Positions 19,030 through 29,070 of a stretch of DNA of 30,561 nucleotides are shown here, piece after piece (the stretch's first letter is position 1; every line of letters starts with the position of its first letter). The position numbers and the translations under genes are program-made. This DNA is from JAQVPN01 sp036170435 (GTDB taxonomy: Bacteria; Patescibacteriota; Gracilibacteria; BD1-5; UBA6164), in the NCBI GenBank assembly GCA_036170435.1, contig JAVHPF010000077.1, positions 1 to 30,561 of the forward strand, read 5' to 3'. The notes under the pieces were generated by a model that was not told where the DNA came from, searched no databases, and saw nothing but the letters and a program-made list of their open reading frames with translations.

Positions 19030-19114
19030 TATAAGATTTTTTCTTATGTCTTTACTTTTTTGACTTTTTGAATAGACTTCTGCCGAATTAATTAACAAAA
19101 AAATAGATAAAAAT

Positions 19115-20977
19115 ATGGAATTAAATAAAATTAGAAATTTTTGTATTATAGCTCATATTGACCATGGGAAATCAACTCTAGCAGATAGAATGTTGGAAAT
19201 CACTGGAACTATGGATAAAAGAGATATGAAAAACGGACAAATGCTGGATTCAATGGAACTTGAACAAGAAAGATGAATAACAATCAAACTTACTCCGGTT
19301 AGAATGGCTTTTAAATGACATGAATTGAATCTTATTGATACTCCAGGACATGTGGATTTTCAATATGAAGTATCCCGTAGTTTGGCTTCTGTAGAAGGAG
19401 CTATTTTAGTCGTAGATGCTACTCAATGAATAGAGGCTCAAACTCTATCAAATGTTTATATGGCTATAGAAAATGATTTGGATATTATTCCAGTTTTGAA
19501 CAAAATAGATCTTCCTTCTGCTGATGTAGAAAGAGTTACTGATGAAGTTGTAAATTTACTTGGTTGTGATCCGAGTGAAATTATCTCAGTTTCAGCAAAA
19601 ACTGGTTTGAATGTAGAATCAGTTTTAGATGCTGTAATTGCAAGAGTTAAAGCTCCAAAAGTATTTGAAGAAGAAAATCTAAAAGAAGAAACAAAAGCTT
19701 TAGTTTTTGATAGTCAATATGATCCATATAGATGAGTTGTATCTTATGTAAAAGTATTTTCTGGAAATATCAAAAAATGAGATACTCTACATTTTTTAAA
19801 TACAAAAACTAAAATTGAAGCTACTGATGTAGGTTATTTCGCTCCAAAATATACATCGAGTTGAATAATTGATACCGGGGAAATTGGTTATATTGTAACA
19901 GGTTTAAAATCTATCAGAGAGGCACAAGTTGGTGATACTGTTTGGAAAGCTAAATGAAGAGATTTCAAAGAAGCTCAAGCAATTGAATGATTTAAGAAAG
20001 TTACTCCATTTATCTTTGCATGAGTTTTCCCTATGGATACAGATGAATATCCAGTTTTCAAAGATGCAATGGATAAATTGACACTAAACGATTCTGCTTT
20101 AACTTTGGAAAATGAAGTAAGTCCAGCTCTTGGACACTGATTTAGATGTGGTTTTCTTGGACTTTTACATTTAGATATAGTAAAAGAAAGACTTTTCAGA
20201 GAATTTAAAATAGATGCAATTGTCACATCTCCACAAGTAACTTACAAGGTAAAAATGCCATGAGATAAATCAAATGAATATTTCAGATTTCATCCAGAAG
20301 TAATAACAAACGATTTTTGAACTTACACATATTTACATATTTCAAATCCAGAAGATTTACCTAAAAGAGAACTTTATCAAGCAATAGAAGAACCACTTGC
20401 TAAAGTTGAAATAATAACTCCAAAAGAATTTGTAGGTAATCTGATGCAATTATCTCAAGAAAGAAGATGAAGATTTTTGAATCAAAATTTTATTGATGAA
20501 AAAAGAGTTCTTCTTACTTATGAGCTTCCAATGGCAGAGCTTATAACTGATTTTTATGATGAATTAAAAAGTTTATCAAGCTGATATGCATCACTAAATT
20601 ATGAGTTTTCAAAATACCAAGAAGATGATTTAGTAAAATTAGATATTTTGATTGCTTGAGAAGCAATAGATGCTCTTTCTATAATTTGTCATAAAAATTC
20701 TGCTGCATATTTAGGTTGAAAAATGGCAAAAAAATTAAAAGAAGTTGTTCCAAAAGCACAATTTGCAATTGCAATTCAAGCAGCAGTTTGAGTAAAAGTT
20801 GTTGCCAGAGAAGATATTTCTGCTATGAGAAAAGATGTTACAGCTAAGCTTTATGGTTGAGATATTACTCGTAAGAGAAAACTTCTTGATAAACAAAAAG
20901 AATGAAAAAAGAAAATGAAAATGTTTGGTAAAGTTGAACTTCCAAGTGAGACTTTCGTGAATTTACTGAAGAAATAG
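19115..20977 (+). CDS. lepA: Elongation factor 4 (LepA) GTPase
   Basis: LepA is a ribosome-associated translational GTPase of the EF-G family. The 620-residue product has G1 A-H-I-D-H-G-K-S-T, the effector region R-G-I-T-I-K, G3 D-T-P-G-H-V-D-F, G4 N-K-I-D and G5 S-A-K-T-G in the first 200 residues. The LepA-specific C-terminal stretch is also present (F-V-G-N-L-M-Q-L-S-Q-E-R-R-G, Y-E-L-P-M-A-E-L, and R-E-D-I-S-A-M-R-K-D-V-T-A-K-L-Y-G-G-D-I-T-R-K-R-K-L-L). Length is normal (about 600). Many motif glycines are TGA. The start ATG at 19115 gives MELNKIRNFCIIAHIDHGK, as expected. It is probably monocistronic: a half-REP and hairpin precede it and an intrinsic terminator overlaps its stop. Confidence 0.96.
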
Positions 20978-20998
20978 TTTGCAAAAACTATTTTTTTG
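20972..20998 (+). terminator. Terminator overlapping the lepA stop codon
   Basis: AAATAGTTT (20972-20980) pairs with AAACTATTT (20985-20993), followed by more T. The lepA stop TAG (20975-20977) is inside the left arm. Confidence 0.8.
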
Positions 20999-21020
20999 TT
21001 TATAAGTAATAAAAAACAAA

Positions 21021-21026
21021 AGAGGA
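21021..21026 (+). promoter_or_regulatory. Clear Shine-Dalgarno sequence of the L7/L12-like gene
   Basis: AGAGGA lies 6 bases before ATG 21033. Most genes in this window have no recognisable ribosome-binding site, so this one stands out and fixes the start. Confidence 0.6.
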
Positions 21027-21032
21027 TTTTTT

Positions 21033-21320
21033 ATGAAAAAACAAAAAAGGAAAAAACATAAAAAGTATATTCCTAAACAAAATCCATGCATATGCATGAA
21101 AACTAGGGTGCTAGATTTTATACAGAAATTGTCTGTATTAGAATTGAGTGTATTAGTAAAAGAATTTGAAAATAAATTTGGAGTAAGTTCTTTAAATCCA
21201 GATGAAATAACTGTTTCAAATTTTTGTGAAATTGGTGTTAAAAAGAAAAAGTTTATTGAACTTGCTCCTTTTCATATTATGAGAAATGAGCAGTTTAATT
21301 TAAAATCTAGAAGATCCTAA
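21033..21320 (+). CDS. Small protein resembling the N-terminal (dimerisation) domain of ribosomal protein L7/L12
   Basis: The 95-residue protein opens with a very basic stretch (MKKQKRKKHKKYIPKQ) and then has V-L-D-F-I-Q-K-L-S-V-L-E-L-S-V-L-V-K-E-F-E-N-K-F-G-V-S. This strongly recalls the L7/L12 N-terminal domain (pattern I-x-x-L-x-x-L-E-L-x-E-L-V-K-x-x-E-x-K-F-G-V). The globular C-terminal domain of L7/L12, which binds translation factors, is absent; a 45-residue tail rich in Lys, Phe and Ile takes its place. It may bind L10 or dimerise with L7/L12, but that is inference. It follows lepA and has its own Shine-Dalgarno sequence and terminator. No TGA codons are used. An alternative is a small unrelated helical protein with chance similarity. 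Confidence 0.65.
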   Translation: MKKQKRKKHKKYIPKQNPCICMKTRVLDFIQKLSVLELSVLVKEFENKFGVSSLNPDEITVSNFCEIGVKKKKFIELAPFHIMRNEQFNLKSRRS

Positions 21321-21335
21321 ATCAGGGTCTTTTTA
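21311..21335 (+). terminator. Terminator with stop codon in its loop
   Basis: AAGATCC (21311-21317) pairs with GGGTCTT (21325-21331, one G-U pair). The loop begins with the TAA stop (21318-21320) of the L7/L12-like gene, and a T-run follows. Confidence 0.7.
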
Positions 21336-21403
21336 TATTTTAAAATTTTGACCTTGTTTATAAAAAATATATAATCTCATTTAATATTTTAAAAACTAAA
21401 TTT

Positions 21404-22438
21404 ATGAAAAAAATAATATCATTTATCCTTTTGTTTTTCCTATTGTCTTGCTCAAATAACTATATTGATTTTCATGAAAATAAAGATAATTATAGTTCTT
21501 CTCAAACAGAAGTTAAAAATAAATTATCTAATTTTTCGCTTGGTAATTTGAGAGAATTTGAAAGCATAGAAATGACTTCTACTCCTGATAAAAAGCTACT
21601 TAAAGAAATCGTAAAAAAGATAGACGAAGCAAAAACTAGGATTTTTGTTGAGGTCTATATTTTCACTGAAAAAGATTTGCAAAAAGCTTTAATTAGAGCA
21701 AAAAATAGATGAGTTGAAGTAAAGGTGATAATGGAAAAAAATGTTTATAAGGCTCCAAATCTTAATACAAAAACTAGCGATAATTTTGCTAAAAATAATA
21801 TTGAAATTAATTGGGCTTCGGATACTAATTTTGCTCTTACTCATACGAAAATGATGATAATTGATGATACGCGAATTATTTCTACAGGAAATTATTCTTA
21901 TTCTACTTTTTCAAAAAATAGGGAATTTTTTATGTTTGTGAAAGATGAGAAATTACTAGGAAATTTAGTAAATATTTTTGAAGCTGATTTTAATTATAGA
22001 AAAGAGATAATTTATGATGATAATTTAGTTTTAAGTCCATATTATACAAGAGAAAAATTTGATATTTTGCTAAAATCTGCAAAAAAATCTATAAAAATGT
22101 ATATTCAAAATTTTGGTGATACTGATATTTTAGAATTATTAAAACTCAAGAAAAAAGAAGGAATAGATATAGAGATTATTATGCCAGATTTGAAATCATT
22201 GCCTGGAAATAAAGAAGAAGTAGATGTATTAAATAAATCTGGAATAAAATATAAATTACTTAAATCTCCTTATATACATGCCAAGTCTATATTAGTGGAT
22301 GATAAATATTTATACCTTTGAAGTATAAATATGAGCTACTATTCTATAGAGAAAAATAGGGAAATTTGATTACTTATAAAAGAGCAAAAAATCATCTCCA
22401 AATTTAATGATATTTTCTTATCTGATTTCAAAAAATAA
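21404..22438 (+). CDS. Phospholipase D-like lipoprotein with two HKD motifs
   Basis: The 344-residue product begins with a lipoprotein signal (MKKIISFILLFFLLSC, lipobox L-L-S-C16), so it should be anchored at the outer face of the membrane. Two phospholipase D active-site motifs are present: H147-T-K149-M-M-I-I-D154 followed by S-T-G-N-Y-S, and H292-A-K294-S-I-L-V-D299 followed by L-G-S-I-N-M-S. Both are followed by a K-N-R-E motif, so both half-sites look intact. The two repeats make one active site. Members include cardiolipin synthases, phospholipases and the Nuc-type nucleases. The lipoprotein anchor and modest length fit a secreted phospholipase or nuclease more than cardiolipin synthase. 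It stands alone between terminators. Confidence 0.88.
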
Positions 22439-22494
22439 TTATAAAAGAAAGCTTTTAATAATCAACATAATTAAACTTTTAAAAATCAAAAAAA

Positions 22495-22532
22495 ATAGTA
22501 TTATTAAGGCAAAATAATAATGCTATTTTATT
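22495..22532 (+). terminator. Possible hairpin terminator after the PLD-like gene
   Basis: AATAGTATTATT pairs imperfectly with AATAATAATGCTATT around a short loop, followed by a weak T-rich stretch. The stem is AT-rich, so the call is tentative. Confidence 0.4.
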
Positions 22533-22547
22533 AATAAACGAACTCTT

Positions 22548-25199
22548 ATGAATTTAGACAAAAAAAATATAATTTATTTTTTATTCTGATTTTTCCTTTT
22601 TATAATTTTCTTGTTTTTTTCTTTTAATAGTTCTAGACAAAAATTAGATGATAATTTCTTAAATTCTATTGTATCTTATTCATCTGGTTTTTCTGAATTT
22701 ACAGCTTCGGGAAATATTTCAAAAATAGATGAAAATAGCTCATTTGCGGGTAAAAATATAGTATTAAAAAACTCTCTTTTAAATACAGTATTTGCTCAAA
22801 TTTCTGACAAAACAGCTATTGATATAGAAACTGATGGAACTAAAAAAATATTTAATATATGAACTTGAATTTTTCTTGTGGATTTAAATGATCCTTCTTT
22901 TGATTATGAGTTGAAATGACAGGGTTTTGATATAAAATTATTATCTTTAGGAAAAATATTTATTGATAATAGAATCAGTTCAAATATACAAGTTTTTCCT
23001 ATTAGTTCAACTGTGAACTTGTCTTTAATGGATCCAAAAAATAGATTTGCTTTGACTAATTTATATTTGTATCCACATATGAATTTTTCTTTTGATAGTT
23101 CTAGAAATATATATCTTAGAAATGCTGATTTATATAGAATATCTGCAATAGATAATGTTTCTTATATAAAAGCAAATATTTATACAAACTTAAAAGAAAT
23201 AAATCCAGAATTTGAAAAAGATTTTTTTACTACATCAGATAATCTAAAAAAACAATTTTTTATAGATGTTTCAAATTTTATATCATCTAAGCAAGTAAAT
23301 ATATCTAAAAATTATAATAATATAAAAGATGTAGAAATTTATAATTTCTCGGGAATAGCCTATATTCAAAATTATTTTTTTCTTTTATTTAATAGTGAGA
23401 AAAAGACTATTTATTATAAAAATCTTATTTTAGAACAACTAAAAGAGTTATTTACATCAGATTCTCAAAATTCTTTACTTATATCGGATATAAATACTAA
23501 TATGACTTCTTTAGATGAAATGTCTCATAATGATTATTTAGAATTAAATGAAATTGTGAAGGCTTTTTATATGCAACTTTGTTATTATGATAATACAGAC
23601 GATTATAATGCAGAAATTAATTTTTATAAACTTATATCATTATTAAATAATAAAACTGTAACTTCCAAAGATTTAGAAACTTTTTATTATTTATCAGCAT
23701 TTTATTCTTCTTATGATACTAGTAATTTTTCTAAGTCATTTTATTATTATTTAAAAGATTATATAAAGACATATTTATTTGCAAATATGTCTATAGAATA
23801 TGATGAAACAAAAGGAGAATTAAATTTTAAAAATATAAATTTACAGAATAATTTAAATCAAGTAAAGCAATTAGATTATTTCTCTTTTATGCTTTATAAT
23901 ACACTTATTTCATCATTTGATTTATCTGATTTGGATAGAGATGATTTACTTTTTGTTAGCAAAGATTATTTGCTTTTAAATAATCTTATTATAAGAACTA
24001 TGTGAGATGATAAAAGAACTTTATCTCAGGTTTATTATAATAATACGCTTGCTAGAAAAATATTAGATAATTTCAAACAAGTTTACTTTACTTGAAATAG
24101 GAATACAGAGAATTTATTAGAACTTAAACCAGATACTCAATTATTAAATTTTACAACAGATCAATTTGATTCTATGACTTCAATTTTTCAACTAATAAAT
24201 AAATTTTATAGTAAAAATTTTTCTTTACTTGATTCTAACAAAAACACTTCTGATAGATTAGTAGATGAATCATATAGAGAAATCAACTCTACTAATGACG
24301 AATACATATTAGCGGCTAAGGATTATGACTCTTATACACTTCAGTACGATAAAACTAAAAAGAATCTTCTTGAAACGAAAACAGTTTGATCTGATAGTTG
24401 AGAATTAGCATTGAATAAAGAAAATTTTATCTCATATATGAATAATTTTAATTCTGTTGATTCTAGTCAGGCTGAAATAAAAATAATTGAAAATTATTAT
24501 GAAGTAAAAAATGTCTTTGTTGCAGGAATAAAAATGGATTTTACATTATATCCTAGAGAGGCGAATAGAATAACAAATGTAATATTTAGCTCACAAAATT
24601 TAACAGTATCTTATAAATTGGATAATATTAAGCAAAATTGGAAAGATTTATATGATAATGCTGCGACTGATGAGGAAAAGGAAAAATATGATTTTAAAAA
24701 CTTTTTTATAAACACATTTATAAATAAACAAATAGACCAAAAAGAATATTATGAAAATAATTCTACAAAACCTGTTGATACTGACAAAGCTATAATTATT
24801 CTTAAAAAGGATAAACTTTTATGAGATCAGTGAGAATTTAAAATAGTTTCAGATTTATTACCAATAAAATATGAAAATATAAATGTTGTAAAAAATTGAG
24901 AAAATTATGATATAAGTATATCTTGAGTAAATATGACTTTCCCACTTAGCGAAAATTGATGAAGTGACCAAAATTTACTTGTTGAGTTTAATTCAAAATA
25001 TATATTTACAAATACTGATCATAAGTTTTCATCTATTTCCGTGAAATTCTTGGATGCGAATGCTTTTGCTATGAGCCAGGAAAAAGTATATTTATTTGAT
25101 GCTAAAAGTTTTGACTTGCCGTATAATATAGATATAAATACATTCTCTGATAGGATAAAACCAATAATCAGGAGAATTTATAATAATGCAAATAAATAA
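22548..25199 (+). CDS. Large membrane-anchored surface protein, FecR-like N-terminal segment (tentative)
   Basis: The frame is continuous over 883 residues with TGA as Gly. The N-terminus is MNLDKKNIIYFLFG followed by a hydrophobic helix (to about residue 24) with no cleavage site, so the protein is probably anchored with its bulk outside. Residues 40-150 form beta-like repeats (E-N-S-S-F-A-G-K-N-I-V-L-K-N-S-L-L-N-T, I-D-I-E-T-D-G-T-K-K-I-F-N-I, I-F-I-D-N-R) that resemble the FecR/lipopolysaccharide-assembly type of beta-domain, though weakly. The remaining 700 residues are Asn-, Tyr-, Phe- and Lys-rich with long helical parts and no motif I know. Composition is like that of the tail of the 203-2905 protease. 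It may be a cell-surface structural or attachment protein. Confidence 0.75.
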
Positions 25200-25233
25200 A
25201 TATTTACAAATTAATCTTTAATTATCTAAAAAT

Positions 25234-25467
25234 ATGACGAAAAAATCAACAAAATTATTAGCTATTATCGCTTTACTTGCAATAATAGGATGAGTTGTTT
25301 CAACTTGAGTTCTTATCTTATTTGAAACACTTTTTGCTCCACAAACTACAACTCAAAATACTACAAAAAATTCAGAAAAAATCGATTTATCTAGTTTACT
25401 AAAAAATTCTTGAGCTATAAACCAAACTGGGATAACAATAGAAACAAATACTTGAATAACAAAATAA
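25234..25467 (+). CDS. Small single-pass membrane protein
   Basis: A 77-residue protein with a basic start (MTKKSTK), one long hydrophobic helix (about residues 8-32, containing TGA-encoded glycines), and a Thr/Asn/Gln-rich tail with no charge bias. It is an N-in, C-out type or has an uncleaved signal anchor. It ends 3 bases before the oxidoreductase alpha gene and follows the large surface protein by 34 bases, so it is likely part of the operon. Function unknown. Confidence 0.6.
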
Positions 25468-25470
25468 TAA

Positions 25471-27159
25471 ATGCACTTAAATATAAGAATAACATGAGCA
25501 GCTTGAGCATGAGTAAACTCAACTGTAGATATAATCGCAGCAATTTTTGCTAGACTTGGATATGATTTAATTACTGATATAGAATATGAATCAAGAATTA
25601 AATGATGAGTAAATTATTTTGATGTTTCAGTTTCAGACAATTGAGCTAAATTTTTAACTAAAAAAGTAGATTTACTACTTGCTTTTAATGCTGAAAGTTT
25701 AGAAAGACAATTATCTTCATTAAAAGATGGGGCTACTATTATTGTAAATAAAAAACATTTAGAAAAATTAGAAGAGAAAAACGTAGAGAATTCAGGCCTG
25801 AATTCTCTACAAGAAAAATTCAACTTTTTGACTCCAGAAATAGATGATAAATATGATAATACATATCTACTTTCTGTAATGGCAAAATTTATGTGAATTT
25901 CTGTTGAAATCATAAATGAAAAATTAGAAGAAGTTTTCGGAAAAAAATGAGAAGCAGTTGTTAAATTAAATCAGGCAGTTGTAAAAAATATTTTTGAAAA
26001 TTTTTCTATTGCAAAAACTTGTGAATATCAAATTATTGATAAAACATGCGAAAAAGAAATAAATTATTGAAACAAAGCTATAATTGATGGGGCTACAGCT
26101 TCAGGATTAGAATTTTATTCTGCTTATCCTATGACTCCAGCTTCAACTCTATTAACAGAAGTTGTTAAACAAAATAAAGTAAGATATATACAAAATGAAG
26201 ATGAAATCGCAGTTATAAATTCAGCACTTTGAGCAAGTTTTACTTGAGCTAGAGCAATGTGTGGAACTTCAGGAGGTTGATTTGCTTTGATGAGTGAAGC
26301 TTTAAGTTTTGCTGTACAAGCTGAATTTCCTATAGTTGTAGTTTTGGCTCAAAGAGCATGACCAAGTACAGGAACTCCAACTTATCATGAAGCAGGAGAT
26401 TTAAACTATGCTCTAAATCCAACTTTTGGTGATTTCGAACATGTTGTTATGTACCCAAGTACTCTAGAAGAATCATATTATTTTTGATGACTTGCATTAA
26501 ATATAGCAGATAAATATCAAACTCAAGTAATTTTCTTAACTGATAAACAAGCTGCAGAATTAAACGGGACAGTTTGAGAAATGAAGACTGCTCCAGTAGA
26601 AAGATGAATAGTTTTAGCTAATCCTCCAGTTGATTATAAAAGATATGATTTATCTGCAGAATATGGAATCTCTCCAAGAGTAAAAGTTGGTACTCTAAAT
26701 TGAGATTTTATAGCTACAAGTTATGAACATGATGAATTCGGTGCGACAACAGAAAGTTCTACTTTGAAAAAAGCTTTTACAGAAAAAAGAGCTAAAAAAT
26801 TAGAAAATTTCTTTGAAAAAGAAGGATACAAATGATATGAATTAGTAAATCCACAAGCGAAAAAAATGCTTATAGTTACTTCATTCACTTCATATACTGC
26901 AAGAGAATTTATAAAAAATAATCCAGAATTTGGACTAATAATAGTAAAATTCTTAAAACCACTTGATGCTAGACTTAGAGCTGAAATAGAAGGGAAAGAA
27001 GAAATAATTTTCGTAGAATCTAATTTTTCAGGACAACTAGAAAAATATTTAACGAACGAATTTGGGCTTAAATATATTGACTGATTAAAAATATCTAATC
27101 TTAGAAAATATGATTTGTTCCCATTCTATATAGAAGATTTTGAAACTTTAAAGAAATAA
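25471..27159 (+). CDS. korA: 2-oxoacid:ferredoxin oxidoreductase, fused gamma-alpha subunit (KorA type)
   Basis: The 562-residue product has the gamma domain first (residues 1-185: I-R-I-T-G-A-A-G-A-G-V-N-S, with Y-E-S-R-I-K-G-G-V-N). The alpha domain follows: K-A-I-I-D-G-A-T-A-S-G-L-E-F-Y-S-A-Y-P-M-T-P-A-S-T, then E-D-E-I-A-V-I-N-S-A-L-G-A-S-F-T-G-A-R-A-M-C-G-T-S-G-G-G and the L-A-Q-R-A-G-P-S-T-G-T-P-T stretch. This is the usual order for 2-oxoglutarate and related oxidoreductases, which oxidise 2-oxoacids to acyl-CoA with ferredoxin as acceptor. Most of the conserved glycines are TGA. A 28-base perfect palindrome at 25783-25810 lies in frame in the gamma domain (residues about 105-114). The beta subunit gene is 646 bases downstream, after two small genes. 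Substrate (2-oxoglutarate or pyruvate) is undetermined. Confidence 0.92.
25783..25810. repeat. Perfect 28-bp palindrome inside korA
   Basis: The half-site GTAGAGAATTCAGG is followed by its exact reverse complement. It encodes about nine residues (V-E-N-S-G-L-N-S-L) in frame, in a polar loop of the gamma domain. The GTAGAGA/TCTCTAC ends match those of intergenic palindromes in the window. Confidence 0.85.
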
Positions 27160-27169
27160 TAAAATATCA

Positions 27170-27544
27170 ATGTTTAAAATTTTTGTAAGAGCAGTTATAA
27201 AAAATGAAAAGTGAGAATTCATACTTGTAAAAAAACTAAATTCTCAGAAAATTGCTCCCGGTAAAACAATACTTCCTGGATGAACTCTGGAATTTTGAGA
27301 AGAAGTTGAAGATTGCTTAGTTAGAGAAATACAGGAAGAAATTGGACTTGAAATAGTAGAATCAAAATTTTTAACTCATGAAAAAATAATGCTAGATTGA
27401 GTTCATTGGCTTTGAACTTATTACGAATGCATTACTTCTAGTTTAGATTTTACTAATATGGAACCAGACAAACATGAAAAAGTTTTCTGGGGAACAAAAA
27501 AAGATTATGATGTTGTAGGAAAACATATATTAAAATATTTATAA
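27170..27544 (+). CDS. Nudix hydrolase
   Basis: A 124-residue protein with a full Nudix box at residues 38-60: G-T-L-E-F-G-E-E-V-E-D-C-L-V-R-E-I-Q-E-E-I-G-L (G x5 E x7 R-E-U-x-E-E-x-G-U), two of whose glycines are TGA codons. Nudix enzymes cleave nucleoside diphosphates linked to another moiety and need Mg2+. The N-terminal strand (M-F-K-I-F-V-R-A-V-I-K-N-E-K-G-E-F-I-L-V) and the P-G-G just before the box are standard. The C-terminus does not point to MutT, ADP-ribose or coenzyme A specificity. It sits between korA (10-base gap) and the transporter gene (4-base gap). A housecleaning role for nucleotides or CoA derivatives is possible. Confidence 0.9.
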
Positions 27545-27548
27545 AAAT

Positions 27549-27803
27549 ATGGAATTAACACAAATAATAGGAAATATTGCAGCGATATGCACAACTTGAG
27601 CATTTGTTCCGCAAGTATTGCAAGTTATAAAAACGAAAGATACAAAATCTATATCACTTTGAATGTATATATTTTTTATATTTTGAGTTAGTATGTGGTT
27701 AATATATGGGATTTTGATAAAAGAATTACCAATAATTTTGGCGAATATTTTTACACTTTCACTAGCAAGTATAATTTTAGCTTATAAGATAAAATATAAA
27801 TAA
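27549..27803 (+). CDS. SemiSWEET sugar transporter (PQ-loop)
   Basis: The 84-residue protein has three hydrophobic helices and a PQ-loop motif in helix 1: G-A-F-V-P21-Q22-V-L-Q-V-I-K-T-K-D-T-K-S-I-S. This is the signature of bacterial SemiSWEETs, which work as homodimers of 3-helix units and move small sugars across the membrane. Length (80-90 residues) fits. It overlaps no neighbour: the Nudix gene ends 4 bases before it and korB starts 1 base after its stop. Placement between the two oxidoreductase genes suggests a co-regulated carbon supply, but no functional link is proven. Confidence 0.88.
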
Positions 27804-27804
27804 T

Positions 27805-28407
27805 ATGAGATCAGGTTTAACAAATATACAACGGTGTCCTGGATGTTGAGACACTTTGATAATAATGGCTATAAAAAATGCATTTAAAGAATTAGGAATT
27901 GAAAGCCACCAAAGAGTGGTTGTTTCTTGAGTATGATGTGCTTGAAAAGCTAGTCAATACATAGATTGATATGCAGCTGAAACTCTTCACTGAAGAGCAA
28001 TACCTTTTGCTGTTTGAGCAAAAATGGCTAATCCAGAATTGACTGTTATGGCTATGGGATGAGATGGTGATGGTTATGGAATATGACTTGGACACTTTTT
28101 GCATGCTTGTAAAAGAGACGATGATATAACTTATATAGTGTTTAATAATGAAAATTATGCTCTTACAACAGGTCAATCTAGTCCAACAACACCAGTTTGA
28201 GCAAAAACTAAAACAGCACCAAATTGAAATACTAGTCTTCCAATGGATCCAATTGCTTTAGCTCTTACTGCTTGAGCAAAATTCGCAAAAAAAGCTGATA
28301 GCGCAAAATTCGCAGAATTAAAAGAAATTATCAAAGAAGCAATTCAACATAAAGGATTTTCACTAGTTGATGTTACTCAGGCTTGTCCTTCATTTAAAAG
28401 GTGGTAA
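27805..28407 (+). CDS. korB: 2-oxoacid:ferredoxin oxidoreductase beta subunit (KorB type), short
   Basis: The 200-residue subunit carries thiamine pyrophosphate and the iron-sulfur cluster. Cluster ligands are C11-P-G-C14-G, C45 in V-G-C-A-G-K and C194 in Q-A-C-P-S-F. The TPP site is A-M-G-G-D-G-D-G-Y-G-I-G-L-G-H-F (residues 83-98), with V-F-N-N-E-N-Y-A-L-T-T-G-Q-S-S-P-T-T-P next. Many conserved Gly are TGA. From memory the family has about 280-300 residues; this one stops right after the last cysteine motif (C-P-S-F-K-R-W), so it lacks the usual C-terminal extension. It starts 1 base after the SemiSWEET stop. I see no delta (ferredoxin-like) subunit in the window. Confidence 0.93.
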
Positions 28408-28431
28408 AATATTTTTTCTAATTTTCTTCCT

Positions 28432-29022
28432 ATGGATTTTATAAACATTATTTGAAATAATCATTTCTTGATATATGCATTTGCTTTTTTTGGTATGCTT
28501 ATCTCGAATTTATTTCCAATAATGTTTTTTTTCTTTCCTGAAATTGTTATAACTTCATCAGTTTATATAGTAAAAGAATGAAATGTATCTATTTATGTTG
28601 TCTTTCTTTTTTGCTTATTTTGAGCAATTATTTGAGAAACAACGAGTTATTTTATAGGGAAACATATAAATAAAGATAAGTTATATAAATATTTTTGAGA
28701 AGAAAGAGTAAAAAAAATAGAATCAATTTTCCTGAATAATCATAAAAAATCAATAATTATTTGAAAAATGCTTCCTCGAGTAACACGGATAGTTCCAGTT
28801 TTTTTTGGTTTTATTAGATATGATTTCAAAAGATTTTTTATGCTTAATTCGCTTATGATAATCTATTCTTTGACTACTTCTATGCTTTCACTTTTTTTAG
28901 GTTTTTCAGTTTTTGATTATTATTTCAAAGAGTATAGTTTCTATTTATTCATAATTCTTATTATAATTTTTGTTTTTCCGCATATTTATAAGAAAATTAA
29001 GACTAAAAATTGACATAAATAA
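28432..29022 (+). CDS. DedA/VTT-domain membrane protein
   Basis: The 196-residue polytopic protein has a VTT (DedA) pattern: a first helix with G-M-L-I-S-N-L-F-P, a re-entrant-like loop with G-A-I-I-G-E-T-T-S-Y-F-I-G-K-H, and K-M-L-P-R-V-T-R-I-V-P-V-F-F-G-F-I-R-Y-D-F-K-R-F-F. The last follows the DedA R-F-x-P-x-x-R-x-x-x-P...G...F signature. Bacterial DedA proteins take part in membrane lipid homeostasis, including undecaprenyl phosphate recycling. Length is close to the 200-220 of the family. It is 24 bases after korB, so it may be read from the same transcript. Glycines by TGA are spread along the gene. Confidence 0.8.
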
Positions 29023-29070
29023 AAAAATAATTATAAAACTTACTTAATTTCACAAGATAAATAAAAAAGT

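Noticed and set aside
18881..19063. Short plus-strand ORF across the half fold-back repeat
   Set aside because: It is out of frame with the ligase-peptidase C-terminus and is explained by that gene plus repeat DNA.
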